Shown here: positions 25,993-35,616 of the stretch, piece by piece
Layout: every line of letters starts with the position of its first letter
Position numbering within the stretch: the stretch's first letter is position 1
Assembly: GCA_035403355.1 (NCBI GenBank)
Contig: DAONFA010000004.1
Coordinates: forward strand, 65,960-129,959
Reading direction: 5' to 3'
DNA: 64,000 nucleotides
From: Candidatus Cloacimonas sp.
GTDB taxonomy: Bacteria; Cloacimonadota; Cloacimonadia; Cloacimonadales; Cloacimonadaceae
The notes under the pieces: model-generated
The model's database searches: none
What the model was told of the DNA's origin: nothing
Seen by the model: only the letters and a program-made list of their open reading frames with translations
Position numbers and translations under genes: made by a program

Positions 25993-27495
25993 GTGCCGGT
26001 ATTACTTTGGGTTATGTTATCAGCGTTGTTGCTTGCTTTGTCAAGATTGCCTATGCATTTGGGTTGGCTGGCTTTTGTTGGCTGGATTCCTTTGCTTTTT
26101 GTGCTCCAGCAGAAAAAGGTGAAACTTTGGCTGGCAGCTCTAATCTTTTCCACCGTTTACATTGGTGTTGTAATGTATTGGATTGCAGGAGTAACCTTTT
26201 TTGGTTTAATTGGCATTGGCATCATCTTCTTCCTATTTTACTGGCTGTGTTTTTATGCCATCAGCAGGATAGGTAAGCTTTCCGGAAAGCTATATTATCC
26301 TGGTTTTATTGCTGTTATGCTTAGTTTTGAATATCTGCAAAATTTCGGTGAAACCAGATTTCCGTGGTTTAATAATGCTTATTCGTTATCGGACTATACA
26401 GTTTTAATTCAGGCAGCGGATTTGGGAGGGGTGATTTTGCTTTCGCTGCTAATTTTGCTGGTGAATATTTTGCTCTATGAAGTTCTGCGAGGTAAGAAAA
26501 AGTGTTTGCTATATCTTGCCGGCATTTTTCTGCTCTGGATTGGCTACGGTATATACTGTTTAAACTATTTACCGGTGCAAAAACAAGACCCCAAAATAGC
26601 TGTTATGCAGCCCTCCATTCCTCAGGAGGAAAAATGGGATGAGGAAGAGTATCGGTCAATTTTACATCGCTATGAAACCCTTTGTGCCCAGGCAGCAAAA
26701 GATTCCACAAAACTGATTATTTTCCCCGAAGCCGCGATGCCTGTTTATTTAATGTATGATTATAGAGCTCTTACCTATTTACGAGGTCTGATGCAGAAAT
26801 ATCAGCTGGAAATTTTTACCGGTTTTCCCCATTTTACTGTAGCCCCTGATAATCATATCAATAATGAATTATATTACAATGCCGCAGCACTTTTTAAACC
26901 CGATGGTTCCATTTCGGAATTGTATTACAAAAACATTCTGGTTCCGGTGGGCGAAAGAATGCTGTGGCTGGATTTGTTCCCTTTTCTCTGGAAACTTCAG
27001 TTCGGCCAGGCAAACTGGGAATTTGGAGATGGACCCGTCTATTATCAAACCCGGGAATGGGACTTTTCTCCTTCAATATGTTATGAGCTTGCCTTCCCCG
27101 AATTTTATCAGAAAATGGCAATTCGGAAAGATAAAGCCAGCGGCAGCTTAAAAAAAGCCGATTTCCTGGTTAACATCACTAATGATGCCTGGTTTGGAAC
27201 TTCCTACGGTCCCTGGCTGCATTCCATTATGGCAAAATTCCGAGCCGTGGAAAACCGCATCCAGATTTACCGCAGTGCCAATACCGGAATATCTTTAATT
27301 ACAGACCCTTGGGGACGCATAATTGCCAAAGCTGATTTATTTGCCATCACCAATCTGCAGTCACCTTTATATCTTTGTCCCAAAATTCCCCTTTATCATT
27401 ATATTTACCCCTATCCCTGGATTTTCGTTATTCTGGCAGGAGGACTTTTCCTGCTCAGTTTCATAAAAAAGAAACCTCAAAGCGAGGGCTTATGA
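25993..27495 (+). CDS. lnt: Apolipoprotein N-acyltransferase
   Basis: 500 residues with five to six N-terminal membrane helices, a nitrilase-fold domain (residues ~195-460) and a C-terminal helix. The catalytic triad is complete: E246 (FPEAAMP), K313 (YYKNILVP) and C363 (SICYELAFP). The enzyme transfers the third acyl chain to the N-terminal cysteine of lipoproteins in the inner membrane, consistent with a diderm envelope and the several lipoproteins encoded here. It begins with GTG one base after the previous gene and ends in an ATGA overlap with the MerR-type gene. Confidence 0.95.
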   Translation: MPVLLWVMLSALLLALSRLPMHLGWLAFVGWIPLLFVLQQKKVKLWLAALIFSTVYIGVVMYWIAGVTFFGLIGIGIIFFLFYWLCFYAISRIGKLSGKLYYPGFIAVMLSFEYLQNFGETRFPWFNNAYSLSDYTVLIQAADLGGVILLSLLILLVNILLYEVLRGKKKCLLYLAGIFLLWIGYGIYCLNYLPVQKQDPKIAVMQPSIPQEEKWDEEEYRSILHRYETLCAQAAKDSTKLIIFPEAAMPVYLMYDYRALTYLRGLMQKYQLEIFTGFPHFTVAPDNHINNELYYNAAALFKPDGSISELYYKNILVPVGERMLWLDLFPFLWKLQFGQANWEFGDGPVYYQTREWDFSPSICYELAFPEFYQKMAIRKDKASGSLKKADFLVNITNDAWFGTSYGPWLHSIMAKFRAVENRIQIYRSANTGISLITDPWGRIIAKADLFAITNLQSPLYLCPKIPLYHYIYPYPWIFVILAGGLFLLSFIKKKPQSEGL

Positions 27496-27887
27496 AAAAA
27501 TACTACTATACTATTGGCGAGGTTAGCAACCTCTTAGGAATTAAACCCTATATTATCCGCTATTGGGAAACTGAATTTCCCGGGCTGAATGCCATTAAAA
27601 GTTCCGGACGCATCAGAAAATACAATGAACAGCAGGTTCTTTTATTACGCAGAATTTATGACCTGCTATACAATCAACGCTATACCATTGAAGGAGCCCG
27701 CAAGAAAATCAAGCAGGAAAAAGCCACCCTTAAAGCTATCAGCAAAGATGAACTTGACGAAACTTCCCCCTCTCTAAAACAGGATAGAAAAATAAATCCC
27801 GAAGTTAGCGAATTACTGCAGGACTTGAAAAAGGATTTCGCTATAATTCAACAGACCTGCAAAAAATACATTCAGGATAGAAAATGA
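27492..27887 (+). CDS. MerR-family transcriptional regulator
   Basis: 131 residues from the ATG at 27492 (GAGGG upstream, ATGA overlap with lnt). The N-terminal ~70 residues form a MerR winged helix: [20 protein letters not shown] with the conserved [10 protein letters not shown] and the wing [12 protein letters not shown] coiled C-terminal part follows, without a cysteine cluster or a sizeable effector domain. Such short MerR proteins next to translation genes are widespread in this kind of lineage and their signals are unknown. It overlaps glyQ by four bases, so it may regulate its own operon. Confidence 0.88.
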   Translation: MKKYYYTIGEVSNLLGIKPYIIRYWETEFPGLNAIKSSGRIRKYNEQQVLLLRRIYDLLYNQRYTIEGARKKIKQEKATLKAISKDELDETSPSLKQDRKINPEVSELLQDLKKDFAIIQQTCKKYIQDRK

Positions 27888-28729
27888 ACTTTCAAGATAT
27901 TATTCGCACGCTGCAAGATTATTGGGCTGATAAAGGTTGCTGTTTAATTCAACCCTACGATTTGGAAATGGGAGCAGGAACTTTTCACCCTTCCACCTTT
28001 TTCGGTGCTTTAGGAAATAAACCCTGTGCCATTGCCTATCCCCAACCTTGCAGAAGACCCAAAGACGGACGCTATGGAGAAAACCCCAATCGCTTTCAAC
28101 ACTATTATCAGTTTCAGGTAATTATCAAACCTACACCGGAGGATATTCAAAACTTATACTTAAAAAGTTTATCCGCCATCGGAATTGATATTTCTATGCA
28201 CGATATCAGATTTGTAGAGGACGATTGGGAATCCCCCACCTTAGGTGCCTGGGGTTTGGGCTGGGAAGTTTGGCTGGATGGAATGGAAATTTCGCAATTC
28301 ACCTATTTTCAACAAGTAGCCAGCATAGATGTTTTCCCTGTAAGCGTGGAACTTACTTACGGTTTGGAACGCCTGGCTATGTATATTCAAAATGTTGATG
28401 ATTACCGTTTGCTTGCCTGGAATGCAAATACTAAATATGCCGAGCTCTTCTATAACCGCGAAAAAGAATTCAGTATCTATAATTTTGAAGGAGCAGATGC
28501 CAACCTGCTGTTTCAGCTTTTTCAGGATTATGAAAAGGAATGCCAATCCCTTTTAGAAAAACAGTTGATTTATCCTGCTTACGATATGTTACTGAAATGT
28601 TCCCATACTTTTAACTTATTGGAAGCCAGAGGAGTAATCAGCGTTACTGAAAGAGCATCCTACATAGCCCGCATTCGTAATTTGGCACGCGCTTGTGCCA
28701 ATTCCTATTTAACCAAATATAGCGCTTAA
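27884..28729 (+). CDS. glyQ: Glycyl-tRNA synthetase alpha subunit
   Basis: 281 residues, the normal length of the bacterial alpha2beta2-type catalytic subunit. Class II motifs are clear: [40 protein letters not shown] (motif 2) and [15 protein letters not shown] (motif 3). It charges tRNA-Gly with glycine. The beta subunit gene (glyS), usually immediately downstream, is not here; a different protein follows 14 bp later. glyS must therefore be elsewhere, as seen in genomes with unlinked subunits. Confidence 0.96.
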   Translation: MNFQDIIRTLQDYWADKGCCLIQPYDLEMGAGTFHPSTFFGALGNKPCAIAYPQPCRRPKDGRYGENPNRFQHYYQFQVIIKPTPEDIQNLYLKSLSAIGIDISMHDIRFVEDDWESPTLGAWGLGWEVWLDGMEISQFTYFQQVASIDVFPVSVELTYGLERLAMYIQNVDDYRLLAWNANTKYAELFYNREKEFSIYNFEGADANLLFQLFQDYEKECQSLLEKQLIYPAYDMLLKCSHTFNLLEARGVISVTERASYIARIRNLARACANSYLTKYSA

Positions 28730-28743
28730 GCAAAGGAGTTATA

Positions 28744-29403
28744 GTGAAAAATGATTTCTCTGAAGTTATGAATACTTTAACCGGTATTCAGGATTACCTG
28801 TTACAAGTTGCTGTTTATGAGGATTTTCAACCCCAGTGTATCATTATTTTGGAAAAAGACCCTCCCAACCTTCTGGAATCGCTTAGTTCTTTAAGAGATT
28901 ATTCCAATAAACGGAAACTGCGTTTTCCTTTGGTGGTCACCCGCAGGTTTGTGAACAATTCGCTGGATTCCTTTCCTTTGGAATTTTTGGATATTACTGG
29001 CTCCAATTATGAAGACCTTTATGTTAAAAAAGATGTCCTCAAAAAACTGAGGTATAAACCTGCCGATATCCGCCTGCAAATGGAACGCGAAATTAAAAGC
29101 AAATGGTTGCTTATTCGTTTATCAGTTCTGGAAAAGAAAAATACTCCCAAACAATTAGCCGATTTTCTGGCTCTTACTTTAGGAAGTATTGTGCGCGTAT
29201 TAAAAGGGATTTGTTATCTGAACGATGGTTCTGTTCCTCAAACTTTGGAAGATATTTTCGTAAGAACAACTAATATTACCGATGTGGATTTTGATGTAAT
29301 GCTTCGCTGTCTTACCACCAAAGAAGCCACTTTGGAAACTGTTGAACAATATCTTTCCATTCTTGGAGATATTATGCGCTATGTGGAACATATAAAACTA
29401 TGA
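28744..29403 (+). CDS. Nucleotidyltransferase-like protein lacking visible active-site residues
   Basis: 219 residues, GTG start with AAAGGAG upstream. The central run FPLEFLDITGSNYEDLYVKK followed by DIRLQMEREIKSKWLLIRLS resembles the second half of minimal nucleotidyltransferase-fold proteins (LEFL...vLyG...LR.q.ERELR.K). The GS...D catalytic motif expected in the first half is not visible, so it may be inactive. The C-terminal ~90 residues are helical. It sits in the slot where glyS would normally be and overlaps the amidohydrolase downstream. I do not recognise a named family; function unknown. Confidence 0.6.
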   Translation: MKNDFSEVMNTLTGIQDYLLQVAVYEDFQPQCIIILEKDPPNLLESLSSLRDYSNKRKLRFPLVVTRRFVNNSLDSFPLEFLDITGSNYEDLYVKKDVLKKLRYKPADIRLQMEREIKSKWLLIRLSVLEKKNTPKQLADFLALTLGSIVRVLKGICYLNDGSVPQTLEDIFVRTTNITDVDFDVMLRCLTTKEATLETVEQYLSILGDIMRYVEHIKL

Positions 29404-30191
29404 TTTACAGTGATATCTTTCTGGGAGACAGTAACCTCCCTTTGCTTGCGTTTGCTCTTCATAACGGACATTTTATGCCCGATGAACTTTTGTTTAACTG
29501 TGGAATTGACGAAGCTACAAGATTGCGGGAAGAAGACCCTTATACGGACGGCTTTGCAGAATGTTTTCCCAATAGAATTGTTGTTCAAACCAGCCGTTTT
29601 ACTGTGGACTTGAATCGCTCTCCCCAAAAAGCTGTCTATGAAAAACCGGAAGATGCCTGGGACTTGCCGGTTCGTAATTTACCCCTTTCTGAAAAGCTGA
29701 AAACATTGCTGCTAAGCTCGTATGCGAATTGGTATAAAATTACCCGTTACCAAATTGAACGCCTGCTGCAATTTCATTCTCAAATAATTATTTTAGACCT
29801 GCATAGCTACAATCACCGCAGAGGCGGTCCAAATGCAAACCCTGACCCTCAGGACAACAATCCCGATATCATTCTGGGCAGAAATAACCTGCCTGAAAGT
29901 GATTATCCCTTTATTGAAAACTTGCGTTCTTCTCTAAACGGCTTACCCTTTCAAAATATATACCTGGACTGCCGCTGCGATGTTAAATTTGCAGGAGGAT
30001 ACTTTTCCCGTTGGGTAAATGATACTTTCGGAAATAAAGTCCTTTGCCTGGCTGTGGAATTCAAAAAAATCTTTATGGATGAATGGACGGGAGAACTAAA
30101 TCTGGCTGCCTATAACCAGCTGAAGAATATCTTCCAGAATGCTGTTCTAAACTGGATAAACGAGCCAACCCTGCGTTCCCTTGAACGCTGA
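29400..30191 (+). CDS. N-formylglutamate amidohydrolase-like protein
   Basis: 263 residues. It shows the zinc-peptidase-like layout of the FGase family: ALHNGHFMPDELL near the N-terminus (equivalent of SxPHsG), VDLNRSP at about residue 70, and ILDLHSYNHRRGG near 137, which supply metal and substrate ligands. Family members hydrolyse N-formyl-glutamate or related amides in histidine degradation, but no hut genes are nearby, so the substrate is open. It overlaps the preceding gene by four bases (ATGA) and is the last gene of the recJ-lnt-glyQ chain. Confidence 0.8.
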   Translation: MIYSDIFLGDSNLPLLAFALHNGHFMPDELLFNCGIDEATRLREEDPYTDGFAECFPNRIVVQTSRFTVDLNRSPQKAVYEKPEDAWDLPVRNLPLSEKLKTLLLSSYANWYKITRYQIERLLQFHSQIIILDLHSYNHRRGGPNANPDPQDNNPDIILGRNNLPESDYPFIENLRSSLNGLPFQNIYLDCRCDVKFAGGYFSRWVNDTFGNKVLCLAVEFKKIFMDEWTGELNLAAYNQLKNIFQNAVLNWINEPTLRSLER

Positions 30192-31031
30192 GAACATAGT
30201 TCCTCCGGGAAAAAGAGCCCAAAAGGGTGATACCTTGATAGCGACGGCAGTGTAAACACCTCGTTAAATTGCTATTACAACGGCAGCAGGTTTTGAATTT
30301 TTGTTTTAACTCTAAACCGAGCTTCAGCTTTAACAGTATCGGACAAAGGATAAATTTCCTGTTACCTCTGCATATAGTTTCAACCACAAAAAGGGTCGGT
30401 TTAGAGTCAAAACTCCACCACCTCAAAATTGGGAGTTGAAACAAAAGGCAATGACACAGCGTATCCATAACAAACTGACTATATATCCTTCCCAAACAAA
30501 TCCCGGAATTTTTCCAATAACCCTCCGATATGAATCCCATATCTTTCCCGTATCGCGATATGGGAAAGATACGGGAATCTCATCCGCCGCATAGCACAAA
30601 CAAGAAAGAACTGATAAACAAATTTCTTGGGAGTGAATGCTGCGGAAGGTATTTTATCGCTTGCTGGTGTTGATAATTTATATACATTTCATATTGAAAA
30701 TACATAAAAGGAGAATAAGGTTTAGCAGGTTGAAAAGGTTTAGAGGGTTGAAAATCTTTTCAAGCCCCTTAGGGCGACACTAAAATAGCGATGGTGGGTA
30801 AGCCCCTCGTTTAGTGCAAGCTACAATATTTTTTTATCCTTTTCCCGCATCCAGAAAGCCCCTTAGGGCGACACTAAAATAGCGATGGTGGGTAAGCCCC
30901 TCGTTTAGTGCAAGCTACAATATTTTTTTATCCTTTTCCCGCATCCAGAAAGCCCCTTAGGGCGACACTAAAATAGCGATGGTGGGTAAGCCCCTCGGAA
31001 GGAGTAAGATAGCCCCAGTTATTCCCTTTTT
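30192..31031. repeat. Intergenic region with a small inverted-repeat element and a 94-bp tandem repeat
   Basis: A ~111-bp element at 30303-30413 is bounded by 18-bp inverted arms with one mismatch (GTTTTAACTCTAAACCGA and TCGGTTTAGAGTCAAAAC). At 30763-30997 a 94-bp unit occurs 2.5 times; each copy contains the 47-48-bp dispersed repeat beginning AGCCCCTTAGGGCG (30763-30809, 30857-30903, 30951-30997) separated by an identical spacer. A strongly decayed copy of that repeat is at about 30220-30264. No credible gene is present. Confidence 0.8.
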
Positions 31032-32039
31032 TTAGCCATAATGGCAATTACGGCAAAGAGATAATATCTCTCCCTGACGGGTGCGATGGGCATTGCGCAT
31101 TTGTTTTAGCTGCGGAGCATTCCACAAATCAATAATTTCATCTTTTTGAATGTCTCCGATAAAGATTCGGTCTTCTGGTTTTATGGCACATCCTTTTGCC
31201 GGGCACAAAGGAACCAAGCCATCGGGTCTTATTTGCAAATCCCTGTAAGTAACGGTGCAAACCGGTAGTGCTTCCTGTAAAATAGAGTTCTGGATATAAA
31301 CATCATCCTGGGGAGGTGTTTCGGGATGCTGCAAAATATGTTGGGGTAAAATGCAATCGCAGAACTGGCGTAAATAGCGGCTGTCTTCCTTTTCTTTATT
31401 TAGGGTAGAAGGACGCACCATCAAGCGAATTCTGATGATGAGATCATCTTTTTTCTGCTGGCGCAATTCATAGAGTTGCTTGATATTACGCATAAAAAGT
31501 TCGTAACTGGCGCCCGGACGATTTATTTCATAAACATCTTTCCCGCCTGCATCCATTGAAAGTTCAATAAAGTTTAGTCCGCAATTCAGTAATTTTTCCG
31601 TCACTTCCGGGTTTTGCCATTGTCCATTGGTGATGATAGATAAATATTTGCAATAGCGGGACATTTCTTTCAGCATCAGGTCAAACTGAGGATGCAATGT
31701 AGGTTCTCCTCCGCTAATTCTGATTCTGCTAACAGGATGGCGTTTCAGGCGCTCAATCAGAGCTTGAAAAACCTCCTGATTCATCATTGTGCGCGGATTA
31801 GGAAAAAAAGGATTGTTACAATACAGACAGCGTAAATTGCAGGCATCGGTAATATCCACTGAAAGTAAAGGGGGATTTTTGGCATCTTTGAACCAGAAAG
31901 GATATTTCAGAATAAGTATTTCCTTTAGCGGAATACCCTTTTTTAAGATATGGGTATTCAGTTTCAGGTAATAGGATAAGTGCTTTAAAATCCAGGGCAG
32001 ATAAAGTAGTTTTGAGGTTTGAGGTCTTTTTTGCGGCAT
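31032..32039 (-). CDS. Radical SAM protein with SPASM-like C-terminal cysteines
   Basis: 335 residues. The radical SAM cluster motif CNLRCLYC (CxxxCxxC) lies near residue 67, followed by SGGEPTLHP (SAM binding) and the TIM-barrel strands. C-terminal cysteines (VCTVTYRDLQIRPDGLVPLC, GCAI, LCRNCHYG) resemble the SPASM or twitch region that holds extra clusters, as in peptide- or protein-modifying members. No precursor peptide gene is visible nearby. It starts 9 bp after the secreted phosphoesterase gene, as the last gene of the long minus-strand operon. The substrate cannot be named. Confidence 0.85.
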   Translation of the reverse strand: MPQKRPQTSKLLYLPWILKHLSYYLKLNTHILKKGIPLKEILILKYPFWFKDAKNPPLLSVDITDACNLRCLYCNNPFFPNPRTMMNQEVFQALIERLKRHPVSRIRISGGEPTLHPQFDLMLKEMSRYCKYLSIITNGQWQNPEVTEKLLNCGLNFIELSMDAGGKDVYEINRPGASYELFMRNIKQLYELRQQKKDDLIIRIRLMVRPSTLNKEKEDSRYLRQFCDCILPQHILQHPETPPQDDVYIQNSILQEALPVCTVTYRDLQIRPDGLVPLCPAKGCAIKPEDRIFIGDIQKDEIIDLWNAPQLKQMRNAHRTRQGEILSLCRNCHYG

Positions 32040-32048
32040 AAGAAGTTC

Positions 32049-34769
32049 CTACTGTAACACCAATATTTTCCGAACTTGGGTTCTATCTTCCTTAAAACGC
32101 AGAAAATAGATTCCGCTGCATAACTCTGCAGGTATTGCAAAAGAAAAATTGCTTTCTCCCCGTGAAATTCCTTTCAGGGGTTCCTGATATACAATCTGTC
32201 CTTTCAGGTTAAAAAGCTGTAAGGTCAGCTCGGAGAATGCCTTATCGCTATAGAGCAGCAAATTTCCCTGCGTTTTCAAAGGATTGGGATAAATTGATTT
32301 TAGCTTTAGCGGAGTTGGAACTTGCACCGGATCAAAATTTGCCACTCCATTTTCGGTTACAGTTACTATAGCTGAGCTATTGGCAGAAAGCGAAATCCGC
32401 ACATAACAGACATTATTAACTCCGCTTGTATCCACCTGAATAAGCGTTCCCCCTGAAACATTATAGCCCGTATCGTGTTTGGGCATAATAAATTGCAGCT
32501 GCGCATTTTCAAAAGCCAGGGGCTGATTATTGGTAATAATTGCCTTAACGCTATCCGCTACTCCATAATTGGAAGGAGAGTATTGAACGGAAAGATTATT
32601 TCCCGTTGCCCCGGCATAAATTGTATTATAGGGAGTCATTTGCCCGTTATTGATTCTAACTACCCGATAAGCACGATTGCCATCACAAGTGCTACGCGTA
32701 GCCAAATTATAGGGCTGAACGGAAATTGAACCGTCATTATAATGAATATGACCCCAAAGAGACATATCAATCCCTAAAGCAGCTAAAGAAAGTTGGTCTT
32801 GAAAATCGTAGTGATGAAACAGAACCTTTTTATAATTCGGAAAAAGGGCTAAGGTATTATTCAACCAGTTAAGTTGTTGATTAGTATAACTGGTGTCACC
32901 ATATATATTCGGTCGCCAGTAATCATAATTATCGTAGCTCTCTAAACCGATAAAGACCGTGTTATTATAGGTAAAATAATAATCCTGAGTATGATAGGGA
33001 TAAAGAGGGTCTTCGTTATTCAGCCAGCTCCAGCCAAAATATTTCCACCAGTTTTTTCTGGAGCTTCCCGCCGGAGGAGGTGTCTGATTCCAACCGCCGA
33101 TATCATGATTTCCCGAGGTTACATAAATCGGAACATCAAATTCGGAAAGCACTTTCTGGATCCAACCATACCAATATTGATTGGCAAAGTTCTCCAATTC
33201 GCCTTCATTAACTAAATCGCCGGTAAAAAGAACAAACTCCGGATGAATAATATTGATATCGTCCATCACGGCTCTAAAATCTTCCACCGCTGTAGAATCG
33301 GTATCATAACCCGCATTGGGATAATACAAACGGTTAGGGGTATGGGCATCAGTTATATGCACAAAATAATAGTTGCTTTTTCGGCTGGGAATAACCTGCA
33401 CCGCATTCGCGGTAAAATCACTAATTCCTCCGCTGGCAGCTACTTCCAAAGTGTATAATTCATAAACCGGAACGGAAGGAACCGTTACTGTAAGTTCCCA
33501 ACGGTTTGGAGAAGTTAGCCATTGACTATTGGTAACGGGTAAATTCAGGCGTTTGTTGTTATGCCTTAACCAGGCATTCCAGTTGACTGTGTTTTGAGGA
33601 GCTAAACAGGTTATTTTGAATGTTTCCCCCGGAACAACTATTTCCGGTATATTCAGCAGAGGACGCTGAATAACGGTTAAAGTATCTCCCGGGGAATTAT
33701 AACTGCTATTTATAGTTACACTTCCATTGATAAAGCTTTGAATGGCATTATCGCCGAAAAACACATTTTCAAAAGCCAGAGAGGTGGTTCCAGTATTAAC
33801 AGTATAAAAATTAAGCTTTAACAGAATTCCTTGACCGCTCAAAATTGCCGGACTTTGATAAGAAACAGTTAGCAAACCATTTTGTCCATTAGCAGTTACT
33901 GTTCCTGCCTGCGATAAAGTGCCTGCGGTGTCTATGGATTCATAATTCAGAATATAAGGATTAAATGAGATGTTAAAAGAATAGGACTGATAGTTCTGTG
34001 AACCATCAATGCCATAAGCATTTACAGGAACAGAAAGGGAACTATGCAAACCGGCTGACTGATGAGGTATAGCCAAAGTTATGGTATTCGCTCCTAAAAT
34101 CATATCTGTTGCCGACCGGGGATTGATGGCATAATAACTATATGAATAATCTACGATACCGGTTATTTCACTATAGACCTGCCCTAAGGAGACATCAGTC
34201 CAACTATGATTAGAACCGAAAAATTGATTATCTATCTGGCAAGCACCGCTGCCGTCATCTGCATAAAACTCTTGATAGCTATTGGGTTCTACGGTTACGG
34301 TAACATTTAAAACCTTTACCAAAACGCTTTCCCATTGCTCGCCGCTGCTGAAATCATTCAAAGAGCCCGTATTTATTTCACTGGCAGGAGGAAGAGGATT
34401 TCCCTGGCTTAAAACCTGAAAAGAGGATACTTGGGTAATTTCCGTTAAATCGTAATATTCATTTACCGTTCCGGTTACCTGAACTAAATCCCCTACCGCA
34501 GGATGATAGGTTTGATTATAGATAAATAACCCGCTCCAGGGTCCGCCTGCAGGATCACTGATAAAGAAACCGTAATAATTATACCCGCTGCCGGAATAAA
34601 AAGAAACGCCACTTACAATGCCCTGAACGATAACACTTTGGTCTAAATAAGGAGAATCCCCTCCTCCATCCGGATTATATTGAATATCGTAACAACTATG
34701 CGTAGTTTGGGCAAAAAGCCAACCGCAGGTAAGCAGAAGCAGGAGAAATATTACAAATTTACAGTTCAT
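32049..34769 (-). CDS. Secreted metallophosphoesterase with OB-like, cohesin-like and FlgD-like sorting domains
   Basis: 906 residues. Order: signal peptide (1-20), an OB-fold-like region (about 25-225: QSVIVQGIVSG...VGDLVQVTGTVNEYY), a cohesin-like beta domain (~230-350), an Ig-like domain, then a calcineurin-type phosphoesterase (about 465-690) with HITDAH, FTGDLVNEG, SGNHDIGG, HHYDF and LWGHIH, which together supply the dimetal ligands. A C-terminal FlgD-like sorting domain (YPNPLKTQGNLLLY...CSGIYFLRF...KILVL) matches that of the 2-4.5 kb protein. It is probably an exported phosphodiesterase or nuclease-type enzyme on the cell surface. The ATG overlaps the HtrA-like stop. Confidence 0.85.
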   Translation of the reverse strand: MNCKFVIFLLLLLTCGWLFAQTTHSCYDIQYNPDGGGDSPYLDQSVIVQGIVSGVSFYSGSGYNYYGFFISDPAGGPWSGLFIYNQTYHPAVGDLVQVTGTVNEYYDLTEITQVSSFQVLSQGNPLPPASEINTGSLNDFSSGEQWESVLVKVLNVTVTVEPNSYQEFYADDGSGACQIDNQFFGSNHSWTDVSLGQVYSEITGIVDYSYSYYAINPRSATDMILGANTITLAIPHQSAGLHSSLSVPVNAYGIDGSQNYQSYSFNISFNPYILNYESIDTAGTLSQAGTVTANGQNGLLTVSYQSPAILSGQGILLKLNFYTVNTGTTSLAFENVFFGDNAIQSFINGSVTINSSYNSPGDTLTVIQRPLLNIPEIVVPGETFKITCLAPQNTVNWNAWLRHNNKRLNLPVTNSQWLTSPNRWELTVTVPSVPVYELYTLEVAASGGISDFTANAVQVIPSRKSNYYFVHITDAHTPNRLYYPNAGYDTDSTAVEDFRAVMDDINIIHPEFVLFTGDLVNEGELENFANQYWYGWIQKVLSEFDVPIYVTSGNHDIGGWNQTPPPAGSSRKNWWKYFGWSWLNNEDPLYPYHTQDYYFTYNNTVFIGLESYDNYDYWRPNIYGDTSYTNQQLNWLNNTLALFPNYKKVLFHHYDFQDQLSLAALGIDMSLWGHIHYNDGSISVQPYNLATRSTCDGNRAYRVVRINNGQMTPYNTIYAGATGNNLSVQYSPSNYGVADSVKAIITNNQPLAFENAQLQFIMPKHDTGYNVSGGTLIQVDTSGVNNVCYVRISLSANSSAIVTVTENGVANFDPVQVPTPLKLKSIYPNPLKTQGNLLLYSDKAFSELTLQLFNLKGQIVYQEPLKGISRGESNFSFAIPAELCSGIYFLRFKEDRTQVRKILVLQ

Positions 34770-35602
34770 AGCTTTGCCAGTATGTTCTTTACCGAATTTA
34801 TCGGAATGGCAAAACCGATACCTATGTTGCCTCCGCTTTCTGAAAGGATAAAGGTATTGATGCCAACTACTTCCCCGTTGATATTAACCAGCGGACCGCC
34901 ACTATTACCTTGATTGATGGCAGCATCGGTTTGAATCATTGCTTTATACTCTCGCCTGTCCTGACGAGCTGCAAAATTACGATTTATGGCAGATATCACT
35001 CCTACCGAAACACTGGGCTTGGAATCATTCAATAAAAAGCCGTAAGGATTGCCTAAGGCAATACTCCATTCCCCGGTTATCAAATCGTTGGAATTTCCCA
35101 ATTGCGCTACAGGCAGCTTATTTCCATTGATTTTAACTTTGGCAATATCGTGAACTTCATCTATTCCGGCAACCGTTCCGGAAAATTCGCGTTTATCAGG
35201 TAAAATAACTTTGATTTGAGCAGCGCCGCTAACAACATGCGCATTGGTAATGATGTAACCGTTGGAATCATAAATAACTCCGCTACCAATTGATTCCACT
35301 TGCCGTAATAACGGAATGGAACCGAAAAAATCAAAAAAGCCGAAACCAAAAGGACTGGCTGCTCGCACATATTCTGTTTTAATTACATTGATGCTGACAA
35401 CAGCCGGCTCTACAGCTTTCACGGCTTCAGTGATGGAATTTATTCTTTTGGCAGCTGAAGCTTTATTGGGTTGGGAGGTAGAAGGGGAAACAAAATCGTT
35501 GCTAACCTCGTTTTTTCCTGCCTGCCTGTTTATTAATGCCATCGTAATAAAAGCATTTAACAACAGAATTATGATTATCGTGAAGAAGTTTATGCGTTTC
35601 AT
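34766..35602 (-). CDS. HtrA/DegP-like serine protease without PDZ domain
   Basis: 278 residues with an N-terminal membrane anchor or signal (residues 6-25), a linker and a trypsin-like domain. The triad is His in TNAHVV, Asp in HDIAKVKI (family usually has DLAV) and Ser in QGNSGGPL. The protein ends directly after the protease domain (PINSVKNILAKL), so the usual one or two PDZ domains are missing. It is probably a periplasmic quality-control protease anchored in the inner membrane. It is translationally coupled to the secreted phosphoesterase. Confidence 0.88.
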   Translation of the reverse strand: MKRINFFTIIIILLLNAFITMALINRQAGKNEVSNDFVSPSTSQPNKASAAKRINSITEAVKAVEPAVVSINVIKTEYVRAASPFGFGFFDFFGSIPLLRQVESIGSGVIYDSNGYIITNAHVVSGAAQIKVILPDKREFSGTVAGIDEVHDIAKVKINGNKLPVAQLGNSNDLITGEWSIALGNPYGFLLNDSKPSVSVGVISAINRNFAARQDRREYKAMIQTDAAINQGNSGGPLVNINGEVVGINTFILSESGGNIGIGFAIPINSVKNILAKL

Positions 35603-35616
35603 CTTCCTTCCTAAAG

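Noticed and set aside
30073..30540. 155-codon minus-strand frame
   Set aside because: It overlaps the end of the amidohydrolase-like gene and the inverted-repeat element, and has a cysteine-rich composition unlike real proteins here.
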